44,775 nt of DNA from CAVQGF01 sp045807945 (GCA_045807945.1 JBJMGI010000009.1:1-44775), one strand, 5' to 3'; counted from the stretch's first letter, positions 1-8,891 are shown. Made by a program: numbers and translations. The notes: generated by a model from the sequence alone, not told the origin.

Positions 1-522
1 AAAATCTTGAAGCGAAAATCCTTCTACTCTCGTCTAATTAGATATCATAAATCGTTTCTATATAGCTAAAAGAATAAGCTTAATAGAATCAAAGACCACG
101 ATCCCTAAAGCCTTTGGAATCAAAGATCACGTTTTTCGTCACGTGCTAAGTCTCTGATTCCAGAGATGTTGCGAAAAACAAGGGGGGTGGGGGAGGGGTA
201 GGTCAAGACGCAGGAGGCAGTACGCAGGAGGCCGGAACGGATACCCCTCGGATCTCGACGGATACCCTCCTACTAACTCGCTGATTCCATTCACTCGGGC
301 TCTACAGGACAGCAAAATTTTCTGTAATCCGTCCGTAGCGACGGAAGTTCTTTGAAATCAGTTAACCAGCTTCACCAGCCTGCGCTTTGATCCGTGCCGA
401 TCCGTGTTCATCCGCGGCAGGAAGTTGCTTTTGCTCTTGATCTCACTAACAACTAGCAACCAGCAACTAGCAACTGCCTCTGGGCAACCGCTCGCGCTGT
501 TTCGGCACTCTGCTTAGGTCAG
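1..522. other. Non-coding left edge with short repeats
   Basis: No convincing gene is seen in this stretch. The first 180 bases are visibly AT-rich compared with the rest of the window. GAATCAAAGAYCACG occurs at 86-100 and 117-131 with one mismatch. A G-rich tract follows at 182-202. ACGCAGGAGGC is repeated at 208-218 and 222-232, and ACGGATACCC at 237-246 and 258-267. A tandem of CCGTG/CATCCG-like units lies near 389-417, and a CTAGCAAC/CAGCAAC repeat at about 450-475. The promoter of the gene starting at 523 should lie at the right end, but no clear -35/-10 pair was found. Confidence 0.6.
455..474 (+). repeat. CAGCAAC/CTAGCAAC dispersed repeat, copy 1
   Basis: This 20-base stretch is built of 7-8 base units (CTAGCAAC, CAGCAAC). 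It is identical, in inverted orientation, to 25183-25202 inside the maf gene. The match stops exactly at both ends, while the degenerate unit pattern continues outside it (from about 448). Confidence 0.75.
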
Positions 523-1071
523 ATGATGAACTGGACGAGAGCCCTGCTGTTCCTAACTGCGGTCTGTATCGGTTGTCTGGGAACGAAGGCGGAGGCGCAG
601 CTCCGGTGGCCCGAGTATCCGCCTAAGACAACGCCGATGCGAGTGCGGCTCGTCGCTCTGGCTTGGGCTCTCCCACCGACTTCTTACGGCGCGAGCTATG
701 AGGTCTTCGTTGCCGAGACTGAGATCGACCAGGGAGAGTGGAGGCTCATCAAGCTCGTCTTCAGGTTCCTGTCGTTTCAGCCGCGCCTGTCGGAAACGGG
801 ATTCGATTACTCCGTGGTCCACGAGGTAGGCGCCTCGCGCGATCCGGATTGCGACGAGACCATCTCGCAGCTGACGGCGCGCAGTCTGCCGAGTCGTCAT
901 GAGCCGTTGATCTATTCGCGCAACGTGCCGCGAGAGGACCTGGGCCGCAGACGTATCCCGCTGCCGTGCTACCAGACGAATGCGGATGACTACATCAAGT
1001 CCAGCGTCGAGCCGCTGGCTCCGCTAGCGCCGGCACCGGAGCCTACGCTGAAGCCGCGCGCAAAGCGGTGA
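523..1071 (+). CDS. Secreted hypothetical protein
   Basis: This is a 182-residue protein of no family I recognise. The N-terminus carries a typical signal peptide: a charged start (MNWTR), a hydrophobic core of about 14 residues, and a likely signal peptidase site after about residue 25 (KAEAQ), so the mature protein is probably periplasmic or exported. The mature part is proline- and arginine-rich, with two cysteines near residues 110 and 148 and a Pro/Ala-rich C-terminal tail of about 20 residues. Two adjacent ATG codons begin the frame and either could be used. It stands alone, with the convergent glutathione peroxidase gene downstream. The antisense frames over it are low-complexity Arg-rich shadows, which supports the plus strand as coding. 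Confidence 0.65.
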   Translation: MMNWTRALLFLTAVCIGCLGTKAEAQLRWPEYPPKTTPMRVRLVALAWALPPTSYGASYEVFVAETEIDQGEWRLIKLVFRFLSFQPRLSETGFDYSVVHEVGASRDPDCDETISQLTARSLPSRHEPLIYSRNVPREDLGRRRIPLPCYQTNADDYIKSSVEPLAPLAPAPEPTLKPRAKR

Positions 1072-1153
1072 GTGTCTTCGCTGCCGTTAATAGCAATGAG
1101 CAACCGGCACCGTTCTGGCTCGGCATTTGCGCGAAGCGCGCACGCCTGGACGG

Positions 1154-1708
1154 CTAGTCCTTCCCGAGCGCCTGCTCGATCGCTGCGGTGATCTGCGGCG
1201 AATCCGGAGTCACTTCCGGCTCGAAGCGCGAGACGATGTTGCCGTTGCGATCTACCAGGAACTTGGTGAAGTTCCATTTGATCTCGCCCGCGTTCTTCGG
1301 GTCAGTAGCTTTGCCGGTGAGGTACTTGTAAAGCGGAGTGGTGTCCTCGCCCTTCACGGAAACCTTCGACATCATGGGGAACGAAACTCTGAAGTTGCGG
1401 GTGCAGAAGGTTTTGATCTCCTGGTTGGTGCCGGGCTCCTGCCCACCGAAGTTGTTGGCTGGGATGCCGACGATGACCAGCCCGCGATCGCGGTACTTCT
1501 CGTAAGTCGCTTCGAGCGCGGTGTACTGCGGCGTGTAGCCGCATTTGCTGGCCACGTTCACCAGCATCAGGACCTTGCCTTTGTAGGAGCCGAGCGAAAC
1601 TGGCTGGCCGTCGATGGAGTCGAGGGTGAAGTCGTAAACGCCCTTCGGGCTCGTGGTCGCCGCAAACATTGTGCTGAAGAGAAAGAGAAGTGCAACAAAA
1701 CGAATCAT
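1154..1708 (-). CDS. Glutathione peroxidase family protein, exported
   Basis: The 184-residue protein reduces peroxides with a thiol donor. The family signature is complete: Cys56 in NVASKCGYTPQ, Gln90 in NNFGGQEPG, and Trp145-Asn146 in KWNFTKFLVD form the usual catalytic tetrad. The active residue is a plain cysteine, not selenocysteine, so a thioredoxin-dependent mechanism is more likely than a glutathione-dependent one (family knowledge). A hydrophobic leader at residues 1-18 suggests export to the periplasm, which differs from the cytosolic BsaA/BtuE proteins. Length fits the family plus a signal peptide. It is monocistronic, converging on the secreted gene to its left. The overlapping plus-strand frame at 1127-1774 is its shadow. 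Confidence 0.93.
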   Translation of the reverse strand: MIRFVALLFLFSTMFAATTSPKGVYDFTLDSIDGQPVSLGSYKGKVLMLVNVASKCGYTPQYTALEATYEKYRDRGLVIVGIPANNFGGQEPGTNQEIKTFCTRNFRVSFPMMSKVSVKGEDTTPLYKYLTGKATDPKNAGEIKWNFTKFLVDRNGNIVSRFEPEVTPDSPQITAAIEQALGKD

Positions 1709-1930
1709 GCCGCCTCCGAAATGAAGGGAAATTATCTCACGCAGAAGATGCGGAACCTGGCGGCCGGCGGTTGATCCCGGAAAATTTGAGATGAGCGGTA
1801 GAGAGCAGCGACAAGGACTTCAAACCGCTCGCGTCGGATTCTTTGGATTCGCAGCGGAAAACTAACCACTGGTCACATTTTGAAGCTGAGCGCTTCGCGT
1901 GCACATCAGAGCCGCATCGGAGCGCAAAAG

Positions 1931-3181
1931 ATGTCGACCGTCCTCGTTGCACGTATCCCCAAGAATGGGCTCTCAACTAATGCTGCAGTAGAGCAGCCTG
2001 GTTCTGGGCCGAATTTCCAGCACAAGCCCGCTCGGCTGGAATCTGTAGATCTGCTGCGCGGCGCGGTGATGATCATCATGGCGCTCGACCACGTACGCGA
2101 TTACGTCAGCGGCTTTCCGTACAGCCCGACCGACCTCGCGCACACCACGCCGGGGCTCTTCTTCACGCGCTGGATCACTCATTTCTGCGCGCCGATCTTT
2201 ATCTTTCTCGCGGGGACAGGTTCGTTCCTCTCGCTTGGTCGCGGCAAGACCACGCGCGAGCTGTCGCGCTTCCTGATAACGCGTGGGCTGTTCCTGCTTG
2301 TGCTCGAGCAGACGGTGATGCGACTTGGCTGGAACTTCAGGTTGGGAGCGCCGTTATGGTCAGGCATCCTCTTCGCGATCGGGATGTCGATGATCGTGCT
2401 CGCGGGAATGATCCACCTGCCGCGCGCCCTGATGATCGGGATTTCGCTTGTGATGGTGCTGCTGCACAATACGCTCGACGGCTTCCACGCCGAGTTCCTG
2501 GGCAAGGCGCGCTGGCTCTGGGCGATCTTGCATGAGTCCGGCAACTTCGGCCATTACGCCGACGGAGCTGTGGTCCTCAGGGTGCTGTATCCGCTGATCC
2601 CGTGGCTCGGCGTGATGGCGCTCGGCTATGCCGCGGGCCCGATATTCAAGATGGAACCGGCCCGCCGCCACCGCGTGTTGTACTCGCTCGGCATCGGGCT
2701 GACGCTCGCGTTCATCGCGCTGCGCTGGTTCGATGTGTACGGAAACCTGTGGCATCGCGTGCACTACGACTCTGCGGTGCTGACGACGCTCTCGTTCTTC
2801 GACGTGACGAAGTATCCACCGTCGCTCGACTACTTGCTGATGACGCTCGGGCCGGGCATCGCGCTGCTGCCGCTGCTCGAGAAAGCCAAAGGGCGCGTGG
2901 CGCAGTGGGTGCTCGTCTACGGACGCGTGCCGATGTTCTATTACGTCCTTCACGTCTATCTCGCGCACACCGTTGGCGTGCTGCTCGCAATGGGGGCGGG
3001 CAAGCCGGTGCCGTGGCTGAACCCGGCGATGCGTTTGGGCACACTGCCTGCGAACTCCGGCTTCGAGCTGTGGGTGGTCTACGCCGCGTGGATCTTCGTC
3101 TTCGCGTCGCTCTATCCGGCCTGCAAATGGTGGATGGAACTCAAGCGCCGGCGCAATGATTGGTGGCTGGGGTACCTGTGA
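1931..3181 (+). CDS. DUF1624 / HGSNAT-like multi-pass membrane protein
   Basis: The 416-residue integral membrane protein starts its conserved part at about residue 35 with RLESVDLLRG and a following D-H pair (MALDHVRDYV). This is the hallmark of the bacterial DUF1624 family, related to heparan-alpha-glucosaminide N-acetyltransferase and acyltransferase-3-type proteins. About nine or ten hydrophobic segments follow. Members are thought to move an acyl group across the inner membrane; the substrate here is unknown. I chose the ATG at 1931 because GGAG lies 8 bases upstream. An in-frame upstream ATG at 1880 would add 17 unconserved residues. It converges on the next gene: its stop ends at 3181 and the opposing stop begins at 3183. 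Confidence 0.85.
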   Translation: MSTVLVARIPKNGLSTNAAVEQPGSGPNFQHKPARLESVDLLRGAVMIIMALDHVRDYVSGFPYSPTDLAHTTPGLFFTRWITHFCAPIFIFLAGTGSFLSLGRGKTTRELSRFLITRGLFLLVLEQTVMRLGWNFRLGAPLWSGILFAIGMSMIVLAGMIHLPRALMIGISLVMVLLHNTLDGFHAEFLGKARWLWAILHESGNFGHYADGAVVLRVLYPLIPWLGVMALGYAAGPIFKMEPARRHRVLYSLGIGLTLAFIALRWFDVYGNLWHRVHYDSAVLTTLSFFDVTKYPPSLDYLLMTLGPGIALLPLLEKAKGRVAQWVLVYGRVPMFYYVLHVYLAHTVGVLLAMGAGKPVPWLNPAMRLGTLPANSGFELWVVYAAWIFVFASLYPACKWWMELKRRRNDWWLGYL

Positions 3182-3182
3182 G

Positions 3183-3935
3183 CTAGTAGCTCAGGCCCGG
3201 AGTCTTGCGGAGGTAGGTGGAATCGGTGAGTTGGCGCAGCATGAACTCGGCAGTATCGGCGCGCGAGATGCTTCCTGCGATGCTCTTGTCGTTCACGGGA
3301 AAGCCTGCTCGATACTTACCCGTTCTTGGGCCGTTGGTCAGCGCGCCGGGACGAACGATCACCCACTCGACGTGGCTCGATTGGATGACCTTCTCCTGTA
3401 CCTCTTTGTCGGCGAAGACATGGCGCAGCAACACAGGAATAAAGAAGTAGTTATAGAAGGCACCGAGTTGTCCCTTGCTATCGCCGACGCCTAGCGAGGA
3501 CTCGCAGATGAAGAGTTTCGTGCCTTCGCGCTCCATTGCGGCAAGGATGCATTTGGTGGCTTCTGAGACGACAGGCGGGGTGCGCGCTGTGTAGAGCAGA
3601 GCCAGCACCGGCAATCCGATGTCGGTGAGCAGGTGCAGCCAGCGAGGCATTGCGATCGTCCGCACCAGGACTTGCGAGACCACAACAGCGAGGATGAGCG
3701 GCAGCCAGTTGAAGCGCACGCCAAGAGCGGAGAACACCGCATCTTGACTGGCAACGGCGGCGCCGACGGAGTGGCAGTCCTTTACGTTGCCCTTCACGAC
3801 TTTCAGCTTCTCATGCTCTGTCGGCATCTTTGCTGGATTGCGGACGAAAGCGGTGACCTCGTGCCCTTGCGCGAGCGCCTGGTCAACGAGTTGGCGTCCG
3901 GTGCCGCCAGTAGCGCCGAAGATGAGTAACTTCAT
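3183..3935 (-). CDS. NAD(P)-binding atypical SDR (NmrA/YwnB-like)
   Basis: This 250-residue protein begins with a textbook Rossmann motif (MKLLIFGATGGTGRQLVDQAL), followed by VTAFVRNP, the arginine typical of NADP-preferring atypical short-chain dehydrogenases. Members bind NAD(P)H and act as reductases, epimerase-like enzymes or redox sensors. The classical YxxxK pair is not evident, as is common in this group. A hydrophobic stretch around residues 75-120 is unusual for a soluble Rossmann protein and may be a membrane-associated insertion. The C-terminal part (VIVRPGALTNGPRTGKY) matches the family. It stands alone between convergent neighbours. The substrate cannot be told from the sequence. 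Confidence 0.85.
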   Translation of the reverse strand: MKLLIFGATGGTGRQLVDQALAQGHEVTAFVRNPAKMPTEHEKLKVVKGNVKDCHSVGAAVASQDAVFSALGVRFNWLPLILAVVVSQVLVRTIAMPRWLHLLTDIGLPVLALLYTARTPPVVSEATKCILAAMEREGTKLFICESSLGVGDSKGQLGAFYNYFFIPVLLRHVFADKEVQEKVIQSSHVEWVIVRPGALTNGPRTGKYRAGFPVNDKSIAGSISRADTAEFMLRQLTDSTYLRKTPGLSY

Positions 3936-3956
3936 AGTAGTCAGCTGTCAACGAAA

Positions 3957-4002
3957 CCTATATCCCTCGGCTCCGGCGCGTTCGCGCCGCGCTCGGGATG
4001 AC
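3957..4002. repeat. ATCCCTCG...GGATGAC element, intergenic copy
   Basis: An imperfect palindrome lies between the two minus-strand genes ending at 4030 and starting at 3935. Its ends are ATCCCTCGGCT and CTCGGGATGAC, and its centre is a GGCGCG/CGCGCC inverted repeat at 3975-3988. The end motifs are shared with elements at 27307-27360, 38227-38280 and 41857-41905, so it is read as a family member with a different centre. It could fold as RNA and attenuate readthrough. Confidence 0.6.
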
Positions 4003-4029
4003 AACTCTATAATGCCGTCGCTATGGCAG

Positions 4030-5235
4030 CTAGCGCGAAAACACCGTGCCGTGCGGAGCGGCGTTGCCTTTAAAGCCATGTGGCCACGCTTTGCCGTTCA
4101 TGTTAATGCCGGGCTGGTGGTCATCGGCATCGGCGAATTTCTCATCGAGCGCGAGCTTGCCGGTCTTCGGATCGAGATTGATCAGATACAGGCGATTGCT
4201 CTTCGTGTATCCGGCGGAATTCAGGACGATGCGCGTGCCGCTCGGGTCGATAGCGGCCCAGTGCCCGCCTTCATCGTCGGAAAGCGTTACGTGTGACACC
4301 TCTTTCGGATGCTCCGGGTCGGAGATGTCGAAGGAATAGAGCGTGTGCTCATCAGGGACGGGCTGCAGCCAGTAGTTGCCGGTGAGAATAGGAACTCCGC
4401 AGCCGAACCCCTTGAAGCCGCGCACGAACTTCACGGTCGGTGAATCGGTATCGATCCCGCGAACGAGATAGAGCCCGCACTGGAAGGTGTGGATGTAAAC
4501 GCTTTTGCCGTCTGGCAGCAGGCGTAGCTCGCCGGTGAGCTGGTTCTCCTTGCCGCCGGGGCCCGCCTCGAGCGCAATCGTCTTCTGGAGTTTGAGATCA
4601 CTGAGACGCCAGAGCTGGATCCACTGGGCGGTCGCAGCGGTGTTGGCTTGGTCCATGTCGGTCGACGTCGAGACCGCAACATTGAGCTTGGGAATCGGCA
4701 GCACAGCGTAGGGATAGACCTTGCCCTCGCCGACGCTGGAATCGAGTGCGCTAGAGCTTTTGATGAGCTTACCGCGTTCGGTCATCTCGACCAACCCGCC
4801 GGTCGAGTGCTCGCCTTTGTACTGAAAGGTCGCGAGTACATTGCCATCAGGCAGGCGCAGGTAGGAGTGCGGATGATTGAATCCACCGACTGCGTTGAAG
4901 GTCGTCAGGATTCGCGGCCGTAGCGGCTGGTTCAGATCGAACAGCCAGCTCTGGCCTGAGTGGAATCCGTCGGCGAGCAGGTGATTGTTCGGACCGATGA
5001 AATCCTCCGTGTGGTGTGGATGCGTACCGACCACACCTGTCGGAACGCTGGCGACGATGTGGCCGTAGCTTTTTGAATTCGGGTCAGCATCGATCACCCC
5101 GAGGAAGTCGCTGGCGCTGTGGTCGGCGTCGCCGGACCAAACATATAGGTAAGAATGCTTCGGCTTCGCTGCCGCGATCGAGATTGAAAGACAGAGGATG
5201 GCCAGAAAGGTGAATGTGAGTCGGACACGGGGCAT
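4030..5235 (-). CDS. SBP56-like exported beta-propeller protein
   Basis: The 401-residue protein resembles the selenium-binding protein 56 / methanethiol oxidase superfamily. His-rich motifs (THPHHTED near residue 75, NHPHSYLR near 125, and WPHG plus APHGT at the C-terminus) correspond to the metal-binding positions of that propeller. Repeated WxLxDLK and LLPDGKSVY blades support the fold. A signal peptide at residues 1-23 (ending SIAAA) indicates export. I start at the ATG at 5235; the longer frame to 5262 adds nine residues before the leader. Methanethiol oxidation is a possible function but is not shown, and the family name is given with moderate confidence. It lies divergent to the secreted gene at 5344. 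Confidence 0.75.
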   Translation of the reverse strand: MPRVRLTFTFLAILCLSISIAAAKPKHSYLYVWSGDADHSASDFLGVIDADPNSKSYGHIVASVPTGVVGTHPHHTEDFIGPNNHLLADGFHSGQSWLFDLNQPLRPRILTTFNAVGGFNHPHSYLRLPDGNVLATFQYKGEHSTGGLVEMTERGKLIKSSSALDSSVGEGKVYPYAVLPIPKLNVAVSTSTDMDQANTAATAQWIQLWRLSDLKLQKTIALEAGPGGKENQLTGELRLLPDGKSVYIHTFQCGLYLVRGIDTDSPTVKFVRGFKGFGCGVPILTGNYWLQPVPDEHTLYSFDISDPEHPKEVSHVTLSDDEGGHWAAIDPSGTRIVLNSAGYTKSNRLYLINLDPKTGKLALDEKFADADDHQPGINMNGKAWPHGFKGNAAPHGTVFSR

Positions 5236-5343
5236 GGCGGTGAATTCTAGCGCACTTGTCATGTACTAGCGTTGCTAGTTCCTGCGGGCGTAGAATCTGG
5301 GCCTCCTCGAGACGTCCTCCCCCGGGGACCAGGAGCCTACCGC

Positions 5344-6921
5344 ATGAAGCGCGCAACCCTGCTCGCGATCGCATCTCTTGTTCTGACCTTCACGCAAGCC
5401 AACGCTACGACGCAAAAAATCTTTAAAGCGGCTCGACACGATACCTCGAAGCCACTGCGGAACCTGATCACGTCTTCTCCGTCGCAAGGCACTGCAAGCG
5501 AAAAGCACGAGCCGCGACCAACGCGCGCTCTCATCACAAGTTCGACTGCCGACCCCGTTACGCATCAGCTCACCGGAACCCTGCCCGGCGTGACTGCCGG
5601 ATTGAACTTTGAAGGGCAAAGCGCGAATGATAACCGCAACGTCTTCGGATTCGCCTTTGTCCCGCCGGACACGAACGGTGCTGTAGGCGCGACGCAGTAC
5701 GTGCAAATGGTGAACATCACCATCGCTGTGTATGACAAGTCCAGCGGCGCTCTGGTGTTAGGCCCCGCTGCGATCCATTCCATTTGGAACGGATTCGGCG
5801 GTCCATGCGAATTCGAGTCGCCTGACGGCGGCGACCCGGTGGTGCTCTACGACCATCTCGCGAACCGCTGGCTGGTGAGCCAGTTGCAATACAACAGTAA
5901 GTTCACTCAGAACGAACAATGCGTGGCCATCTCCACCACCTCGGACGCGACCGGAACGTATAACCGCTACGAGTTCGACTACGGCGCAAACTTTCCCGAC
6001 TATCCGAAGTACGGCATATGGCCCGACGCCTACTACAACACAGTGAATATGTTCATCGGGAACGGATTCGGTGGCGCGGCTGCCTGCGCCTTCGATCGCA
6101 ATGCCATGCTGGCGGGAGCCGCGGCGAGCGCGATCTGCTTCCAAGGCGACCCAAGCATCGGGAGCTTGCTGCCGTCGGACCTCGACGGAGCAGCACCAGC
6201 CGCAGCAGGCGAGCCTAATTTCTTTTTGCATATCGCTGACGGCACCCACTTGAACCTGTACAAGTTTCACGCCGACTTCGCGCATCCGGCGAATTCGACC
6301 TTCAGCGGTCCGACTGCGGTGGCGGTCGCCCCGTTTAACGAAATCTGCGCGGGCGCGAACAGCGCGTCATGCATCCCGGAGCCGAACCCGGGCGAGAAAG
6401 TGGATGGATTAAGCGACCGCCTGATGTTCCGGCTCGCATACCGCAACCTCGGCGACCACGAATCTCTATTCGTTAACCATACCGTTGCGGGCGGCGCGCT
6501 CGGAGGCGTCCGTTGGTATGAGATCCGTAACCCGCAGGGATCCCCTACGGTCTTCCAGCAGGGAACCGTTGTGGACCCGAATGTGGACTACTGGCTGGGA
6601 AGCATCGCCAGCGACAAAGCAGGCAACGTTGCGCTGGGATTCAGCGCGTCTGGAAAGGCGATAAACCCGAGCATCTACATCGCTGGGCGCGCGCCGGGTG
6701 ATCCGGCGGGAGTACTAGGCGGGCCGCTGGTGTTGGCGGGTGGGAGCGGAGTCCAGGTTCAGTCTTATAAGCGCTGGGGCGACTACAGCGCGATGACGGT
6801 GGACCCAACCGACGATTGCACCTTCTGGTACACGAACGAGTACTACTCGACAACCGGATCCTTCAATTGGACGACACGCATTGGATCGTTCAAGTTCAAT
6901 TCCTGCAAACGCGGTAGATAG
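5344..6921 (+). CDS. Large secreted protein, probable beta-propeller
   Basis: The 525-residue protein has a clear signal peptide (MKRATLLAIASLVLTF, cut after about NANA at residue 20). The start at 5344 is supported by AGGAG 8 bases upstream; an upstream in-frame start at 5272 would precede the leader. The mature part contains VPPDTNGAVG, VYDKSSGALVLGP and repeated WxVS, DYPKYGIWPDAYY and DxxG blocks, which look like blades of a propeller. Similar secreted proteins are common in Acidobacteria and other soil bacteria, but I know no assigned function. Cysteines are few and could form disulphides. It is monocistronic, divergent from the SBP56-like gene. Confidence 0.75.
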   Translation: MKRATLLAIASLVLTFTQANATTQKIFKAARHDTSKPLRNLITSSPSQGTASEKHEPRPTRALITSSTADPVTHQLTGTLPGVTAGLNFEGQSANDNRNVFGFAFVPPDTNGAVGATQYVQMVNITIAVYDKSSGALVLGPAAIHSIWNGFGGPCEFESPDGGDPVVLYDHLANRWLVSQLQYNSKFTQNEQCVAISTTSDATGTYNRYEFDYGANFPDYPKYGIWPDAYYNTVNMFIGNGFGGAAACAFDRNAMLAGAAASAICFQGDPSIGSLLPSDLDGAAPAAAGEPNFFLHIADGTHLNLYKFHADFAHPANSTFSGPTAVAVAPFNEICAGANSASCIPEPNPGEKVDGLSDRLMFRLAYRNLGDHESLFVNHTVAGGALGGVRWYEIRNPQGSPTVFQQGTVVDPNVDYWLGSIASDKAGNVALGFSASGKAINPSIYIAGRAPGDPAGVLGGPLVLAGGSGVQVQSYKRWGDYSAMTVDPTDDCTFWYTNEYYSTTGSFNWTTRIGSFKFNSCKRGR

Positions 6922-6982
6922 ACGGCTACGAAACAGGGATGACGATGGGAAACGAAGTGGGCTTTAGAATGTCTAAGCACAC

Positions 6983-7402
6983 ATGAAAGCTTTGACCGTT
7001 CTCATCATCATCCTTGCCCTCGCCGGCGTGGTGGTCTCGACCGTGGTGCTGAAAGAGCACTACTCGAACGAGACTTCGGTCTGCGACATCAATGCCAAGT
7101 GGGACTGCGGCATCGTCAATCACACGCCGTACTCGCTCTTCCGCGGGATTCCGGTGGCCATGATCGGGATCGTGGGTTATGCGCTGATCGGGATCCTCGC
7201 GGGACGCTTTCCCATCCTGACCGCGCTGGCTGCGCTCGGCGGATTGGGTTTCGCGCTGCGCCTCACTTACTTCGAGTGGAAAGTGATCGGAGTGTGGTGC
7301 ATCTACTGCGTCAGCTCGCAGGTCATCATCGCGTGTTTGTTCCTGGTCTCGGTAATCGCGGCAGTAATGTCGCGGCGCTCGCGTCGAAGAGTGATTGCGT
7401 AA
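6983..7402 (+). CDS. Vitamin K epoxide reductase (VKOR) family protein
   Basis: The 139-residue inner-membrane protein has four hydrophobic helices. All VKOR signature residues are visible: the loop pair Cys34 and Cys42 (VCDINAKWDCG), a conserved serine near residue 51, and the redox CxxC at Cys106/Cys109 (VWCIYC). VKOR homologues use quinone to re-oxidise a DsbA/thioredoxin-like partner and so drive disulphide formation in the periplasm. In many bacteria the partner is fused or adjacent; here none is seen, so the partner must be encoded elsewhere. A TAGAAT -10-like sequence lies just upstream. A 64-codon gene follows 39 bases downstream. Confidence 0.92.
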   Translation: MKALTVLIIILALAGVVVSTVVLKEHYSNETSVCDINAKWDCGIVNHTPYSLFRGIPVAMIGIVGYALIGILAGRFPILTALAALGGLGFALRLTYFEWKVIGVWCIYCVSSQVIIACLFLVSVIAAVMSRRSRRRVIA

Positions 7403-7441
7403 CCTTCTGGGTCCCTGCTCATCTACTCAGTAGGCGGACAG

Positions 7442-7636
7442 ATGAGCAGCCTGGAACAAAGCGAGCGGAAGTTGCTGGATCTGATCGCTGACTTCGTGAC
7501 TCACGTCAGCGTCCCGGAAGAAAATTCTTTCGAAGATATTTGGCAGCTCACAAACCAGATCTGCGACAGATACGGTGTTGGACCCTCCAAATTGATTGCA
7601 TTTCCCGACGCGCCCGCATTGGCGAAGGCTGCCTGA
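7442..7636 (+). CDS. Small hypothetical protein (64 aa)
   Basis: This is a small, acidic, mostly helical protein (SLEQSERKLLDLIADFV...IWQLTNQICDRYG) of no family I recognise. A GGCGG stretch lies just before the ATG. It sits between VKOR and the PLP-enzyme gene, with 39 bases upstream and 43 bases downstream to the next start, which is operon-like. There are no membrane segments and one cysteine. Coding is supported by normal amino-acid composition and tight spacing. The overlapping minus-strand frame is less protein-like. Confidence 0.55.
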   Translation: MSSLEQSERKLLDLIADFVTHVSVPEENSFEDIWQLTNQICDRYGVGPSKLIAFPDAPALAKAA

Positions 7637-7679
7637 TTTACAATTTCTGGGCGGATTCTGCCGCGGTGAGGAATTGAAA

Positions 7680-8891
7680 ATGCCTGTCCAAACCACCCGC
7701 CCGCAACTCGCCTATCTCGGCCAGCAGCTCGATGAGCTCAAGAAAAAAGGGACGTACTTCAAGCTGCGCGTGCTCGAGGACGAGCAGGCGCCGGAGTGCA
7801 CCTTTGACGGCAAGCACGTCATCAATCTCGCCTCCAACAATTACCTCGGGCTGACGACACATCCCAAGCTGCGCGAGGCGGCGATCGAGGCAACCAAGAA
7901 GTATGGAGTTGGTCCGGGCGCGGTGCGCACCATCGCGGGCACGATGAAGCTGCACATGGAGCTGGAGGAGAAGATTGCGCGATTCAAGAACGTGGAAGCA
8001 TGCGTGGTCTTCCAGTCGGGTTTTACGGCCAATGCGGGAACGGTCTCAGCGATCCTGGGCAAAGAAGATTTCATTGTCTCTGACGAGCTGAACCACGCGT
8101 CGATCATTGATGGCGCGCGGCTTTCGAAGGCGAAGATCCTGGTCTATCGCCACAAGGACATTGCGCACGCGGAAGAGCAGTTGAAGTCGGTTGCCGATCA
8201 GCCAGGACACAAGCTGCTGATCACCGACGGTGTCTTCTCGATGGATGGCGACATCGGGCCGCTTCCAGCACTATGCGACCTCGCGGAGAAATACGGCGCG
8301 ATCATGATGGTGGATGATGCGCACGCGTCGGGCGTCCTCGGGCGCAACGGTCGCGGAACGATTGACCACTTCAACGTGCACGGGCGCGTGGACATTCAGG
8401 TCGGGACGCTCTCGAAGGCGATCGGCGCGATCGGCGGCTACGTTTGTGGCTCGCGCGATCTCATCGAATTTCTCTATCACCGCGCGCGTCCCTTCCTTTT
8501 TTCGACCGGACACCCGCCCTCAGTCACAGCGACGTGCATTGCGGCGTTGGATGTCCTGCAGAACGAGCCCGAGCGCATCGAGCGGCTGTGGAACAACACC
8601 AAGTTCTTCAAGAAGGAACTCGGCGGGTTGGGCTTCAATATTGGCGGCGTTAACACGCCAGCCAGCGAGACGCCGATCACCCCCATCATCATCGGTGACG
8701 GCAAGCTGACGATGGAGTTCTCGCGCGAGCTATTCAAGGAAGGAATCTTTGCCACTGGCATCGCGTTCCCGACGGTTGCCGAAGGCAAGGCGCGCATCCG
8801 GACCATCATGACCAGCGAGCACACCCAGCAGCAGATGGAACGTGCCCTGGAGGTGCTGGGCCGGGTCGCAAAGCGCATGGGCATCCTGTAA
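7680..8891 (+). CDS. kbl: Glycine C-acetyltransferase (2-amino-3-ketobutyrate CoA ligase)
   Basis: This 403-residue PLP-dependent alpha-oxoamine synthase interconverts 2-amino-3-oxobutyrate plus CoA with glycine plus acetyl-CoA, the second step of threonine breakdown. Visible marks are NYLGL near residue 54, GPGAVRTIAGT, DELNHASIIDGARLS, the cofactor pocket VDDAHASGVLG (Asp213, His215), and the Schiff-base lysine Lys246 in GTLSKAIGAIGGY. The start at 7680 is preceded by GAGG with suitable spacing; the longer frame from 7596 overlaps the 64-codon gene. Close relatives include BioF and serine palmitoyltransferase. GTMKLHMELE and the overall match favour Kbl. The usual partner tdh is not in the window. 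Confidence 0.88.
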   Translation: MPVQTTRPQLAYLGQQLDELKKKGTYFKLRVLEDEQAPECTFDGKHVINLASNNYLGLTTHPKLREAAIEATKKYGVGPGAVRTIAGTMKLHMELEEKIARFKNVEACVVFQSGFTANAGTVSAILGKEDFIVSDELNHASIIDGARLSKAKILVYRHKDIAHAEEQLKSVADQPGHKLLITDGVFSMDGDIGPLPALCDLAEKYGAIMMVDDAHASGVLGRNGRGTIDHFNVHGRVDIQVGTLSKAIGAIGGYVCGSRDLIEFLYHRARPFLFSTGHPPSVTATCIAALDVLQNEPERIERLWNNTKFFKKELGGLGFNIGGVNTPASETPITPIIIGDGKLTMEFSRELFKEGIFATGIAFPTVAEGKARIRTIMTSEHTQQQMERALEVLGRVAKRMGIL

